Notes under the pieces: generated by a model
Told to the model about the DNA's origin: nothing
The model's database searches: none
The model's input: the letters and a program-made list of their open reading frames with translations, nothing else
Program-made: the position numbers and the translations under genes
Part shown: positions 1 through 8,479 of the stretch, in pieces
How the letters are laid out: each line of letters starts with the position of its first letter
Numbering within the stretch: position 1 is the stretch's first letter
Origin: Chloroflexota bacterium
Lineage (GTDB): Bacteria > Chloroflexota > Dehalococcoidia > Bin125
DNA: 64,000 nucleotides
Assembly: GCA_009838735.1 (NCBI GenBank)
Contig: VXQZ01000037.1
Span: 146,127-210,126 of the forward strand
Reading direction: 5' to 3'

Positions 1-2
1 AC

Positions 3-578
3 TCGTTCGAGGAACTCGGACAGGCTGCAATGGAACTGGCTGGTCGCCATGGCGTCGGAGATCTGGTGGCGATCGGCCATGCTTGGGGCGCTCGGGCGGC
101 GCAAGTGATCGCGCGTGATTTCGACGTCGCGGGCGTCGTGGTCGGGTCCGGCGGAGGGAAGTTTCCGCCGCTGGCCGAGCCTGAAGACATGCGTTCGCTC
201 TACGTCCTCGATGTGGACGACTGGAGCCGGCGTTTCGAGCGGGCCTATTGCGCTCTTGACTTCAGCGCTCGCCATCCCGAGCTTGCGGACTGGCTGTTTC
301 GACTCGTCCGCGAGACTCCCGTCGACCGCAGCGTCGTCACGGGAGCGATGGAGCGGTCGCCGGTCGACTCCTACTGGGGCAAATTCGAGTGCCCCACGCT
401 GTTGCTCTATGGCGCGGACGATCTCGTTGGCCATTCGCAGCACGCCGAAGACTTGCACCGATTGCTGCCGGACTCCACGCTGGTGTACATCGAGCAGGCG
501 GGCCACTTCGTCGTCGCCGAGCAAGGCGAGCGTTTCGCCGCGGAAGTGCTTCGTTGGATAGACGAGCGGGGACTATGA
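3..578 (+). CDS. alpha/beta-hydrolase fold protein, 5'-truncated by window edge, nucleophile Ser replaced by Ala
   Basis: The reading frame is open to the first base of the window, so the N-terminus (the beginning of the fold and the oxyanion region) is missing. The visible part is the C-terminal two thirds of an alpha/beta hydrolase: a nucleophile-elbow region, a helical cap region, a LLLYGADD strand carrying the acid residue, and GHFVVAEQ carrying the catalytic histidine near the end. The elbow reads GHAWG where hydrolases have GxSxG or GxDxG; the codon is GCT (Ala), one base from TCT (Ser). The protein may therefore not be a conventional serine hydrolase. Substrate unknown. It is followed 57 bp later by an ASCH-domain gene on the same strand. 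The fold assignment is firm, the function is not. Confidence 0.75.
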   Translation, partial: SFEELGQAAMELAGRHGVGDLVAIGHAWGARAAQVIARDFDVAGVVVGSGGGKFPPLAEPEDMRSLYVLDVDDWSRRFERAYCALDFSARHPELADWLFRLVRETPVDRSVVTGAMERSPVDSYWGKFECPTLLLYGADDLVGHSQHAEDLHRLLPDSTLVYIEQAGHFVVAEQGERFAAEVLRWIDERGL

Positions 579-635
579 ACTCGATGGCATCGATCCTGTT
601 GGCGCCATCCCCGTTGCAAGGAGAGTGATGACGCC

Positions 636-1256
636 ATGCAGTTTCGAGTTCGCGATCGGGAGGCCATCGCCAACGGGGAGCTGACGGCCACATTTCGCCG
701 CTGGCGCAGTCCACAGGCTCGAGTTGGCGGGCGATACCGACTCGACCCAATCGTGATCGAGGTGACGGCGGTTGACCAGATCGATCCGTCCGAGATTTCG
801 GTTGCCGACGCTCGCGCAGCCGGCCACGACTCGCCGGCGGCTGTCCTCGGGGCGATTCACAGAATTCAGCGCAAGAGCGCGGATCCGAGTGCGCCGTTGT
901 ATCGGGTCAGATTCATCTGTCTCGGCGAGCAACCGGATCCTCGGTCGATCCTTGCGGCCGAGGCTGGTCTCGACTCTGAGGAACTAACAGCTATCACTGC
1001 CAGGCTGGCGAAGATGGACTCCCGCGCCCGGCATGGAGCCTGGACGCGAACGACGCTTGCGGCTATCTCCGCAACGCCGGGTCGGCGCGCGGCCGAACTG
1101 GCCGCTGCGCAGGGTCGAGAGACGCAGAAGTTCAAGACCGACGTGCGCAAGCTGAAAGCGCTGGGGCTGACCATCAGCCTTGAGGTTGGCTACGAGTTGT
1201 CTCCCAGGGGCCGCGTCGTCCTCAACGCCCTGCAGTCTGCGTCGTCGAACGACTAA
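636..1256 (+). CDS. ASCH/PUA-like domain protein with C-terminal helical region
   Basis: Encodes 206 residues. The first ~95 residues look like an ASCH domain, a PUA-like beta-barrel thought to bind RNA or nucleotides: it begins with a short strand, then an 'I..GELTATFR' segment and 'VGGRYRLDP', the usual layout of the family. Residues ~110-206 are helical, with repeated Ala/Arg-rich helices and a 'KALGLTISLEVGYELSPRG' ending that resembles a winged-helix wing. An AAGGAG-type ribosome binding site lies a little upstream of the ATG. The stop codon overlaps the 3' end of the convergent gene by a few bases. Family known only in outline; the role in this organism is not inferable. Domain call moderately sure. 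Confidence 0.6.
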   Translation: MQFRVRDREAIANGELTATFRRWRSPQARVGGRYRLDPIVIEVTAVDQIDPSEISVADARAAGHDSPAAVLGAIHRIQRKSADPSAPLYRVRFICLGEQPDPRSILAAEAGLDSEELTAITARLAKMDSRARHGAWTRTTLAAISATPGRRAAELAAAQGRETQKFKTDVRKLKALGLTISLEVGYELSPRGRVVLNALQSASSND

Positions 1257-1660
1257 CCCTGGCGTCCCTCCACGATCTCGCGCGCTGCGTTGACGACGCG
1301 CGGCATGGCCTCAGCTACCTCATGTTCGTTGAGTCCGAAGGCAACAGACTCGTAGCCTGCGCGCTCGATCATCGACCTCAGGCGGCCCCGTTCAAAGACG
1401 TTCAGGGTCCAGTCGAGTGAATCGCCGGCCGCGGTCAGGTCGAGCATCAGCCGCTCATCGTCGGCTTCAGGGCCGTAGTGATAGTGAGGAGCGACGCGGA
1501 AACAGTCGAAGCGAAGCAGCTCGGTGTCCTGTCCTTCGACGTCGGCGCGTACCTCGATGCAGAGTCCCTCGTCGCCGGCGATGTCGTCGCGGTAGCGCAT
1601 GGCGAAGGCGATGCCTCCCGCGTCAACTCGAGCCTGGTCAGTTGCTGGCTCGTCACTCAT
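1253..1660 (-). CDS. conserved hypothetical protein, 135 aa
   Basis: A small acidic soluble protein without signal peptide or membrane segment. The middle carries an aromatic/His-rich stretch (FRVAPHYHYGP) followed by an acidic segment and two helices. The sequence looks like genuine coding sequence (balanced composition, no low complexity) and fills the gap between two genes. I do not recognise the family. Its 3' end overlaps that of the convergent ASCH gene by 4 bp; upstream lies the dehalogenase gene on the same strand, about 130 bp away. The histidines could bind a metal, but that is a guess. Confidence 0.6.
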   Translation of the reverse strand: MSDEPATDQARVDAGGIAFAMRYRDDIAGDEGLCIEVRADVEGQDTELLRFDCFRVAPHYHYGPEADDERLMLDLTAAGDSLDWTLNVFERGRLRSMIERAGYESVAFGLNEHEVAEAMPRVVNAAREIVEGRQG

Positions 1661-1790
1661 GATTCATCTCCCGCCTCTGCGGTTGGTTCGGTCTCTGGCT
1701 GAAATCAGGATAGGAACTTGCGCTCCGGTTTGGGATGGCGTTAGGAGCATGGCGCCTGCGTTCCGCATCGGTGAATCGGTCTGGCTATCG

Positions 1791-2495
1791 CTAGGCCAAC
1801 AAGCGCTCTGCCAGTTCGACAAAGTCGTCGACGATGATGTCGGGCTGGTACTCAGAGTCTTCGGTCGGCAGCCGATATCGATTCACATACGCGGCCCTGA
1901 ATCCACAGGCCTGTGCGCCCAGAATGTCGAAAGAGTGCGCGGCGACCATCATGACCTCGCCAGGCTCGCACCGCAGGCGCTGAATCGCTTTGCGATAGAT
2001 GCCGGGCGCGGGCTTGAACGCGCCGACCTGGTCCACCGAGATGATGGCGTCGAATGCAATCGGCACATTGTTGCCGAGCAACTCCTCGAGATACGACTGC
2101 TCGCCGTTGGACAGGGCGACCAATCGATAACGCTCTCCGAGCGCGCGCAGACCCTCGAGAGCGTCGTCATACGGCTGCAGATGCCTGTAGACCTGCATGA
2201 ACTCTTCGACGGCATCATCGGTGTAGCTGATCTCGTGATTCTTGAGGCAGTAGACGAAGGCGCGACGGCAGGTCTCGAGATAGCCGCTGTGTCCCAGCAT
2301 CAGCAGGTTGTCCTGGTACTGCTCAATGCGTTGTCGGGCGCGCCACTCCGCATAGAATGCCTCACCAGTCATTTGCGAGCCGTGGGCCGCGAGGAACTCG
2401 CCCGCCGGAGGGGCCAGGCTGCCGGTCAGATCAAGGACGGTGCCGAAAATGTCAAAGGTCAGGTGTCTGACGCGAGCCAGAGAATCGTCAGCCAT
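1791..2495 (-). CDS. haloacid dehalogenase, type II (HAD superfamily)
   Basis: Encodes 234 residues from the chosen ATG. A GAGGAG ribosome binding site sits 9 bases before it; a longer in-frame start 21 codons upstream has no such site. Motif I is FDIFGTVLD (nucleophile Asp), motif II is LSNG, the conserved Lys is in FKPAPGIY, and motif III/IV is VAAHSFDILGAQACGF, which is diagnostic for L-2-haloacid dehalogenases and close relatives. Known members hydrolyse the carbon-halogen bond of 2-halocarboxylic acids through an aspartyl-ester intermediate in the cytoplasm. Length fits the family. With the haloalkane dehalogenase at about 16.5-17.3 kb, the organism carries two distinct dehalogenation-type enzymes in this window. 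Confidence 0.85.
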   Translation of the reverse strand: MADDSLARVRHLTFDIFGTVLDLTGSLAPPAGEFLAAHGSQMTGEAFYAEWRARQRIEQYQDNLLMLGHSGYLETCRRAFVYCLKNHEISYTDDAVEEFMQVYRHLQPYDDALEGLRALGERYRLVALSNGEQSYLEELLGNNVPIAFDAIISVDQVGAFKPAPGIYRKAIQRLRCEPGEVMMVAAHSFDILGAQACGFRAAYVNRYRLPTEDSEYQPDIIVDDFVELAERLLA

Positions 2496-2624
2496 GCGAT
2501 AGGTCTCCTCAAGGAGCCGAACGCTGGCCGGCTCGCTGGAAATCATAGTCGCGGCCAACAGCTAGCAACTGCAGTTGATCGACCTGGAGAATTGAAAGCA
2601 AGCGTCAACCGGTTCAGGATCGAT

Positions 2625-2647
2625 TAGACTAAGGCCAGTAGACTAAG
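2625..2647 (+). promoter_or_regulatory. direct repeat upstream of the antitoxin gene, candidate operator
   Basis: TAGACTAAG occurs twice (2625-2633 and 2639-2647), 14 bp apart and 24 bp before the antitoxin start. Type II toxin-antitoxin operons are usually autorepressed at repeated or palindromic sites in exactly this place. The repeat is visible; the regulatory role is inferred. Confidence 0.35.
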
Positions 2648-2670
2648 TCACCAAAGTGTTGAGGATGCCC

Positions 2671-2910
2671 ATGCGAGTCGTCAACATGCACGAGGCCAAG
2701 ACGCACTTGTCGAGGCTCGTTCGCGATGCCGAAAACGGCCAGCCATTCATCATTGCCCGCAGCGGTACACCGCTGGTCAAGGTGGTGCCGCTAGAGACAA
2801 GGGATCCAGCTCCACGCCGGATTGGGTTCCTCCCTGGCATCTCCGTCCCAGACGATTTCGACCGGATGGGCGACGAAGAGATTGGGAACATATTCGGCGG
2901 CCAGTCTTGA
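2671..2910 (+). CDS. vapB: type II toxin-antitoxin system antitoxin, Phd/YefM-like (VapB partner)
   Basis: A 79-residue antitoxin. The N-terminal half (MRVVNMHEAKTHLSRLV, then GQPFIIARSGTPLVKVVP) is the Phd/YefM DNA-binding fold, and the C-terminal half is the disordered toxin-binding tail. The ATG at 2671 is preferred because GAGG lies 6 bases upstream; two earlier in-frame starts lack this. The stop codon overlaps the toxin start (TGATG), so the two are translationally coupled. Expected function: neutralise the PIN-domain RNase encoded next and repress the operon, probably at the TAGACTAAG repeats just upstream. Confidence 0.85.
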   Translation: MRVVNMHEAKTHLSRLVRDAENGQPFIIARSGTPLVKVVPLETRDPAPRRIGFLPGISVPDDFDRMGDEEIGNIFGGQS

Positions 2911-3290
2911 TGCTGCTGGATACGCACCTCCTGTTGTGGGCGGCCACTGACTCGCCTCGTCTGTCGCCGTTTGCCCGCGAACTGATCGAGGATCCCGACA
3001 ACACGCTGTGGTTCAGCGCAGCATCGCTGTGGGAGGTCGCGATCAAGACCGGGCTGGGACGAAACGACTTCACCATAGATCAACGGATGTTGCACCAAGC
3101 GCTGTTGCAGAACGATTACAACGAACTCGCCATCACCGGCGCACACGCCGCTGCCGTGGATCTGCTGCCGGCAATTCACAGCGACCCGTTCGATCGCATC
3201 CTCGTTGCCCAGGCGCAGATTGAATCGCTCACGCTGTTGAGCGGCGACGAAGTCGTTGCTCAGTACCAGGGCAACATCCGCTTGATCTAG
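2910..3290 (+). CDS. vapC: PIN-domain toxin, VapC-like ribonuclease
   Basis: Encodes 126 residues, the usual length of VapC. The acidic catalytic residues of the PIN fold are all present: LLDTHLLLW (Asp), SLWEVAIK (Glu) and DPFDRILVAQA (Asp). The C-terminus has the family's LLSGDE segment. PIN toxins are Mg2+-dependent endoribonucleases that cut tRNA or rRNA when the antitoxin is degraded. The start ATG overlaps the antitoxin stop by one base. The gene ends 5 bp before the convergent livF stop. All catalytic positions look intact, so the toxin is likely active. Confidence 0.88.
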   Translation: MLLDTHLLLWAATDSPRLSPFARELIEDPDNTLWFSAASLWEVAIKTGLGRNDFTIDQRMLHQALLQNDYNELAITGAHAAAVDLLPAIHSDPFDRILVAQAQIESLTLLSGDEVVAQYQGNIRLI

Positions 3291-3295
3291 CCGTT

Positions 3296-4063
3296 TCAAG
3301 CGCCGTCAGTTCGTCCTCCGCCTTCTTCATCAGGCTGGATGCGTCCGAGAAACACGTCGGTGAGGATGTTGGTCTCACGGATTGATTCCGGCGTCCCTTC
3401 ATGCACGATGCGGCCCTTGTCCAGCACGTAAGCGCGATCGACGATCTCGAGCACGCCCTTGATGTTGTGTTCGACGATCATGATTGTGGTGTCCACGCGG
3501 TTGCTGATTTCGCGCACCTTCGCGAACACTTCGCCGACCACGATAGGCGCCAGGCCCAGGGTCGGCTCGTCCAGCAACAGCAGGTCGGGCGCGCCCATCA
3601 ATCCTCGGCCGATGGCGAGCATCTGCTGCTGTCCACCCGACATCTGGCTGGCCAAGTCCCGACGTTTGTCGTAGAGGATGGGAAACAGATCCAGGACCGA
3701 TTCGAGGCGACGGCGCTTCTCAGACTCGTCTCCGAGATAGAGACAGCCCATCTCCAGGTTTTCCTCGATCGACAGGTGGGTGAACACCCGTCGGCCCTGG
3801 GGTACGAAGCAGATGCCTTCCCTGACGATTTCATGCGTCTCCGCTTCGAGCCGCCGGCCGCGCCAATGCACCTCGCCGGCCACGACGGGGGCCAGCCCCA
3901 TGATCGCCTTGAGGACGGTCGACTTGCCTGCACCGTTCGGGCCCAACACAGCGACGGCTTCGCCCTGGCTGATTCCCAGTGACACGCCGTCGAGCGCGCG
4001 GACCGCACCGTAGTGAACGGCAATGTCGGTCAGTTGAAGCGAGACGTCGCTGGACCCATGCAT
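3296..4063 (-). CDS. livF: branched-chain amino acid-type ABC transporter ATP-binding protein LivF
   Basis: Encodes 255 residues with one ATPase domain. Walker A is GPNGAGKST, the Q-loop region reads ICFVPQGRRVFTHL, the signature is MSGGQQQMLAIGRGLM, Walker B is LLLLDEPTLGLAP, and the switch histidine is in IVEHN. The PQGRRVF and LGLAP signatures distinguish LivF from LivG. It is the last gene of the livJHMGF operon and starts 7 bp after livG. It acts at the inner face of the membrane with LivG to power uptake through LivH/LivM. Length is a little above the usual ~235 because of a short acidic C-terminal tail. Confidence 0.93.
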   Translation of the reverse strand: MHGSSDVSLQLTDIAVHYGAVRALDGVSLGISQGEAVAVLGPNGAGKSTVLKAIMGLAPVVAGEVHWRGRRLEAETHEIVREGICFVPQGRRVFTHLSIEENLEMGCLYLGDESEKRRRLESVLDLFPILYDKRRDLASQMSGGQQQMLAIGRGLMGAPDLLLLDEPTLGLAPIVVGEVFAKVREISNRVDTTIMIVEHNIKGVLEIVDRAYVLDKGRIVHEGTPESIRETNILTDVFLGRIQPDEEGGGRTDGA

Positions 4064-4070
4064 GGGCGTG

Positions 4071-4817
4071 TCACTCTCCCAGGTAGGCTTCGATCACTTC
4101 TTCGCGGCTCAGGACATCGTGGACTTCGCCTTCGGTCAGCAGTTTGCCGCTATCGAGCACAATCAGGTGGTCGGGCAGCTCGCGGACGATGTCCATGTTG
4201 TGCGAGATGAAGATCAACGTGTGGCCCTGATCGCGCATCCTGATCACGATCTCCTTGACTCGTTCCAGCATCTGCGGGAACAGGCCGGCAAACGGCTCAT
4301 CGAACAGATAGGTCTGTGCGTCCATCGCCATCGCCCGGCCGATTTCGAGCAGCTTGCGCTGTCCGTAGGACAGTTCGCCGGCCATCGCGTCGCGCTTCTC
4401 CCACATGCCGACCTCCCGAAGCACGCGTTCGGCCGTCTCCCTGTGGGCCGGTTTGACACGTTCGAACAGGGATGGGACTAGCCGGCGCTCGGTCAGCACG
4501 ACCATGATGTTGTCCCAGGCGCTGATCTGCTCGAAGAGCCGCACTTCCTGAAACGTGCGGGTGATGCCGTGCTGAGGTGACTCGTGCGCCCTGACCACCC
4601 TCAGTCCGACGCCGTCGATGATCACGATCCCGCCATCGAGGGGCAACGTGCCGCTGAGCAGGTTGACGAACGTTGATTTCCCGGAGCCGTTTGGTCCCAC
4701 GATGCTCGTGATGCCTGTTTTCGGGATCGCGACGGTCAACTCGTCGACCGCGCGCACGGCGCCGAAGTGCTTAGACAGGTCGATCGTATGAATGACGGTT
4801 GCCGACGAATCGGTCAC
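4071..4817 (-). CDS. livG: branched-chain amino acid-type ABC transporter ATP-binding protein LivG
   Basis: Encodes 248 residues. Walker A is GPNGSGKST, the LivG-type ITRTFQEVRLFE segment follows, the signature is LSYGQRKLLEIGRAM, Walker B is YLFDEPFAGLFP and the switch is FISHN. The signature begins LSYG instead of LSGG, as is common in LivG. The start is a GTG that overlaps the livM stop (GTGA); the frame is open further upstream but that segment runs through livM and is not LivG-like. Fourth gene of the operon, partner of LivF. Confidence 0.93.
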   Translation of the reverse strand: MTDSSATVIHTIDLSKHFGAVRAVDELTVAIPKTGITSIVGPNGSGKSTFVNLLSGTLPLDGGIVIIDGVGLRVVRAHESPQHGITRTFQEVRLFEQISAWDNIMVVLTERRLVPSLFERVKPAHRETAERVLREVGMWEKRDAMAGELSYGQRKLLEIGRAMAMDAQTYLFDEPFAGLFPQMLERVKEIVIRMRDQGHTLIFISHNMDIVRELPDHLIVLDSGKLLTEGEVHDVLSREEVIEAYLGE

Positions 4818-5857
4818 AGCTTGTACCTCCCGACCAGGCCCTGCGGCCGGAACAGCATCAACAGCACCAACAGTACGCCGAGAACGACCTGGCGCGCCTG
4901 GCCTACGAACTCGGGCGGCAGGAAGGGCAGGAAACGCATGCCCTCCTCCAGTAGCACAAAGGCCATTGCGCCCAACAGCGACCCCCAGATCGTCGCCAGA
5001 CCACCGAGGATCACAATGGCGATCAGCAGCATCGATTCGAGCAGGATGAACGAGTTGGGATCGATGAAGCTGGTCCAGCTCGCCAGCAGAGCGCCGGCGA
5101 GACCGGCCATCATCGCCGACAGCACCCACACGGCGAGCTTGAAGTGCGTCACCCGATAACCGAAGACGGCGATCGCTTCCTCGTCCTCGCGAATCGCCGT
5201 GAGCACGCGGCCAAACGACGAAGTCACGATCAACCAGCAGATTAGGACGACTAACGCCAGGCAAATCAGCGCGAAGATAAGGAACTCGATTTCGCCGTCG
5301 AGCACCCAGCTCCCAAACGCCGGTCGCGGGATCTCGTGGATCCCGAATGCACCTCGGGTCAGTTCGCGCAGATTGAGGAAGAAACTGAACGCGATGATGG
5401 CAAAACCAAATGAGACCAGCACGAATATGTCGTCGCGGAAGCGATTGAAGACCACGCCCACGCCCAGAGCGACCAGGCCCGCGATGGCAATGCAGACAGG
5501 CAGCGCAGCGAAGAACGGCCAGTCGGGCGTGGGAATCGACTCGGTACGGAGCCGATCGTAAGAAGCGTCGGAAGCGAGGATCGCCATCGTGTAGGCGCCG
5601 ATTCCGAAGAATCCGATGTGTCCGACAGACAGCAATCCCGTGAATCCGACAACAAGATTGAGGCTGACGGCCAGGATCGCCCAGATGGCGAAAATGGTCG
5701 TCAGGGTGATGGTGAAACCGGCGCCCTGCCAGAGCATGAAGCCCACAGCCCAGCCGAGCACCAGGACCGTCGCAATTCGCTCGAGGTTCGCGCGAGGCAT
5801 GCGCCGTAACGGGCCCGAGTCCCCCAGTTCGCGGATCGCCTGAGCCAGGTGTGACAT
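4814..5857 (-). CDS. livM: branched-chain amino acid-type ABC transporter permease LivM
   Basis: Encodes 347 residues with about nine to ten hydrophobic segments. The family core is clear: LNLVVGFTGLLSVGHIGFFGIGAYT in two parts, then a FSFFLNLRELTRGAFG segment, GRVLTAIREDEEAI (the cytoplasmic EAA-like loop that docks the ATPases) and ILGGLATIWGSLLGA. The N-terminal ~35 residues are polar and cytoplasmic. Starts 4 bp after livH ends and overlaps livG by 4 bp. Forms the translocation pore with LivH. Annotation secure; transported compound not determinable from sequence. Confidence 0.92.
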   Translation of the reverse strand: MSHLAQAIRELGDSGPLRRMPRANLERIATVLVLGWAVGFMLWQGAGFTITLTTIFAIWAILAVSLNLVVGFTGLLSVGHIGFFGIGAYTMAILASDASYDRLRTESIPTPDWPFFAALPVCIAIAGLVALGVGVVFNRFRDDIFVLVSFGFAIIAFSFFLNLRELTRGAFGIHEIPRPAFGSWVLDGEIEFLIFALICLALVVLICWLIVTSSFGRVLTAIREDEEAIAVFGYRVTHFKLAVWVLSAMMAGLAGALLASWTSFIDPNSFILLESMLLIAIVILGGLATIWGSLLGAMAFVLLEEGMRFLPFLPPEFVGQARQVVLGVLLVLLMLFRPQGLVGRYKL

Positions 5858-5861
5858 GCGA

Positions 5862-7238
5862 CTACCTTCTCGGCAACAGTCCGTTGGGCCAGAACGAGAG
5901 GAACAGGATCAACACGACGAACGAGACGACATCCTTCCATTCGCCAGCCAGGTTCCAGATGCCGAACTGTTCGATCAGGCCCAAGGCAAAGCCGCCAACG
6001 ATCGCCCCGTAGAGATTGCCGATTCCCCCGACCACCGAAGCGATCCAGCCCTTCAACAGCATGATCAATCCCATGCGCGGCTGGATCGCGGTGTCGTGGC
6101 CGTTGAGCACTCCCGCCAGAGCTGCGAATACCGCGCCAATGAAGAACACGATCGCAATCACCAGCGTCGTGTTGATCCCGACGACTCTCGCGACCTCCTC
6201 GTCGTCGCCGATCGCCCGCACGGACTTGCCGAATGCGGTCTTCTTCAGCAACAGCAGCAACCCGATGAACGCTGCGATCGAGACACCGATGGCGAAGACG
6301 TTGAAGCCCTTGATCGTCGCGCCGCCGACTTGCCAGGGCGTGCTGCCGAACACGTCCGGGAGCGGACGCGGGGCGCTCTCGAACACGATGATGGTCAGGG
6401 CCGTCAGCGCGAGCAGCACGCCCAGTGAGGCCACGAGCATGATCAGGCGTGAGTTGGTCCGTCGGATGATCTGTACGTACAGCCCCCGATAGAAGGCCAA
6501 CCCGACCATCCCGGCGAGGAGACAGGACACCACCCAGCTCAGATAGAGCCTTGAGCCCCCGGCATGTGCCAGCGCCACGCCACAGACCACGCCGAGGGCT
6601 GCGCCGATAATCGCGGCAGCGACCGGAACACCCGACTGAGTTGGCCGAGGAACCAATCGCGCGACCGTTCGGCGGAGCATCCAGGTGAACAGGACGGCGG
6701 CAGCGAGACCGATCGCCGGCGCGAACAGGACATTGAGGTCGTTGGGCCAGGCGAGCACCACGCCCATGTACGCGCCCAGACCGCCGGCGATCAGCGTTTC
6801 GACCCCGAGCGCGGATCCGGGTCCGAATCGTTCGCGTAGCCGTCGGCCGTAGAACTCGCGAATCGCCCACCAGGCGACGCCCGCTGTGACCAGTGCGAAG
6901 ACAACGTTGACGGCCGGATCGTTGACCTGATAGAGCCCGCCCAGCGCCTCTCCGGAACGCAGGTAGAAGATTCCGTAGGCGCCAATTGCGGCGGCCGCAC
7001 CGTAGTACAGGTCGAAAAACCAGACCGTGCTGTAGACCAGCGTGAACCCGATCGCGAGCAGGGCGTAGATCGCGCCGACCGAAAGGCCGTTGAAGGTGAA
7101 TTGCAGGGCCTGCTGCGGCGACTGGCTGATCGCCCAGGCGATGTAGCCGGCGACCGCCAGCGCGAGCACGAGCGCCAGCAGGTCGCGCGGGCGCTCCGCG
7201 AACTGGCTCAGGTCAAGACGGCCGGACCAGACGCTCAC
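5862..7238 (-). CDS. livH: branched-chain amino acid-type ABC transporter permease LivH, extended form
   Basis: The N-terminal GLSVGAIYALLAIGFTLVY and the C-terminal region with GKSVRAIGDDEEVARVVGIN (ATPase-docking loop) and GGIGNLYGAIVGG identify LivH. The protein is 458 residues, whereas LivH is normally about 290-310. The extra length is mainly a ~140-residue insertion at about residues 95-235, containing roughly four additional hydrophobic segments, placed between the first pair of helices and the usual mid-protein helices. No frame break is visible, so this is a genuine long form and not two fused genes. It follows livJ by 45 bp. Partner of LivM. Confidence 0.88.
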   Translation of the reverse strand: MSVWSGRLDLSQFAERPRDLLALVLALAVAGYIAWAISQSPQQALQFTFNGLSVGAIYALLAIGFTLVYSTVWFFDLYYGAAAAIGAYGIFYLRSGEALGGLYQVNDPAVNVVFALVTAGVAWWAIREFYGRRLRERFGPGSALGVETLIAGGLGAYMGVVLAWPNDLNVLFAPAIGLAAAVLFTWMLRRTVARLVPRPTQSGVPVAAAIIGAALGVVCGVALAHAGGSRLYLSWVVSCLLAGMVGLAFYRGLYVQIIRRTNSRLIMLVASLGVLLALTALTIIVFESAPRPLPDVFGSTPWQVGGATIKGFNVFAIGVSIAAFIGLLLLLKKTAFGKSVRAIGDDEEVARVVGINTTLVIAIVFFIGAVFAALAGVLNGHDTAIQPRMGLIMLLKGWIASVVGGIGNLYGAIVGGFALGLIEQFGIWNLAGEWKDVVSFVVLILFLSFWPNGLLPRR

Positions 7239-7283
7239 GGTCCGATGCTAGCTGCCCGGAACAGCCGCCGAATCGTTACTGGC

Positions 7284-8462
7284 CTAGCCGCTGGGCGCCG
7301 GACCGAGGACCTGGTAGCCGTTGTTGTCTTCGTTGCGCTCGGACAGCGGCAAGACCTCTACGACCACGTTGGTCAGACCGACGACCTCTCCGCGCTCGTC
7401 AAAGCTGTAGTTGTCGCCAATGGCGCCGCTCCAGGTGATCTCGTAGAGGCAGTCGCGCAATCCGTCGGCGTCCTGATCGTCGTTGGTCTCCTTAAGGCAC
7501 TCGGCCGTGATGTAGACATCGTCGTAGGCCGATCCGAGATACCAGGGCAGGGTCACGTAGCCGTACTTCTCGCGGAAGTTGCCCAGTACTTCCTGGCCCT
7601 TCTCATTGGCCGGGTCGATATCGGTGATCACCGCCTTCAGCCCGGTCGCCGCATCACCGGCGATCTCCAGGGCCGTCGTGCCGATCGGCACGATCTCCGA
7701 ATAGATCGGTCCGTCGTAGCCAAGTTCCCGGACCTGCTTGACGATCGTGCCGCCCGTGAACTCCGACTGCGCGGCAACGTGTAGCGCGTCCGGATTCGCG
7801 TTGAGCAACTTGGTCAGCGAGGTGCGGAAGTCGGTCGCGTCGGAGGCGTAGCGTTCCTCACCTACGATCTCGCCGCCGCGCTTCTCGAACTGTTCGACCG
7901 TTGTTCGGCGCACGCCTTCGGCATAGTCGGTTGATTCGGAGATGGTCGCCAGCTTGCGGATCCCGTCGGCCCAGAGCAGATTGCCCGTGTCGACGCCGAG
8001 CTGCGCATCGTTCAGTGAGGTACGGAAGATGTAGTCACCGGCTTCGGCGATGTCGGGGTTGGTCGCCAGACCGGAGAACATCACGACCCCGTCCTTCTCG
8101 GCCAGCGGAGCGGCGCCCAGCATCGCGCCGCTGCATGAGGTACCGAGAATGATCTTGACGCCGTCTACGTCCGTCAGCTTGTTGTACGCAGTAATCGCAT
8201 CCTGGGCGCTGCACTTGGAGTCTTCCACGATCAGTTCGATCATGCGGCCGTTGATTCCGCCGGCGGCGTTGATCTCTTCAACGGCCATCTGCTTGGCCTG
8301 AATCGCAACTGTGCCGTACGTCTCGCCAGGACCGGTGGCCGACTCCATCACGCCGATGCGAAATGGCTCATCACTATCGTCTCCACCGCATGCGATTGCT
8401 AACGGAATCATCAGCAATGCGACTGCAGTCGTCAGGAAGATGTTCCAGGAATAGCGAGACAT
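7284..8462 (-). CDS. livJ: branched-chain amino acid-type ABC transporter substrate-binding lipoprotein
   Basis: Encodes 392 residues. A signal peptide with a lipobox (IPLAIAC) makes Cys25 the likely lipidation site, followed by GGDDSDEPF. The mature protein begins FRIGVMESATGPGETYG, the conserved start of the Peripla_BP_6 family, and contains VEEINAAGGINGR. Members bind amino acids, amides, urea or aromatic acids; specificity cannot be read here. A GGAG ribosome binding site lies 6 bases before the ATG. First gene of the liv operon. The upstream leader carries nested inverted repeats (8480-8517), so this gene probably starts the transcript, possibly under a specific regulator. Confidence 0.92.
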   Translation of the reverse strand: MSRYSWNIFLTTAVALLMIPLAIACGGDDSDEPFRIGVMESATGPGETYGTVAIQAKQMAVEEINAAGGINGRMIELIVEDSKCSAQDAITAYNKLTDVDGVKIILGTSCSGAMLGAAPLAEKDGVVMFSGLATNPDIAEAGDYIFRTSLNDAQLGVDTGNLLWADGIRKLATISESTDYAEGVRRTTVEQFEKRGGEIVGEERYASDATDFRTSLTKLLNANPDALHVAAQSEFTGGTIVKQVRELGYDGPIYSEIVPIGTTALEIAGDAATGLKAVITDIDPANEKGQEVLGNFREKYGYVTLPWYLGSAYDDVYITAECLKETNDDQDADGLRDCLYEITWSGAIGDNYSFDERGEVVGLTNVVVEVLPLSERNEDNNGYQVLGPAPSG

Positions 8463-8479
8463 CTGTTGCTCCAGGGCTA

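Noticed and set aside
4818..5264. Upstream extension of the livG frame
   Set aside because: The extension lies wholly inside livM; the GTG overlapping the livM stop is the natural start.
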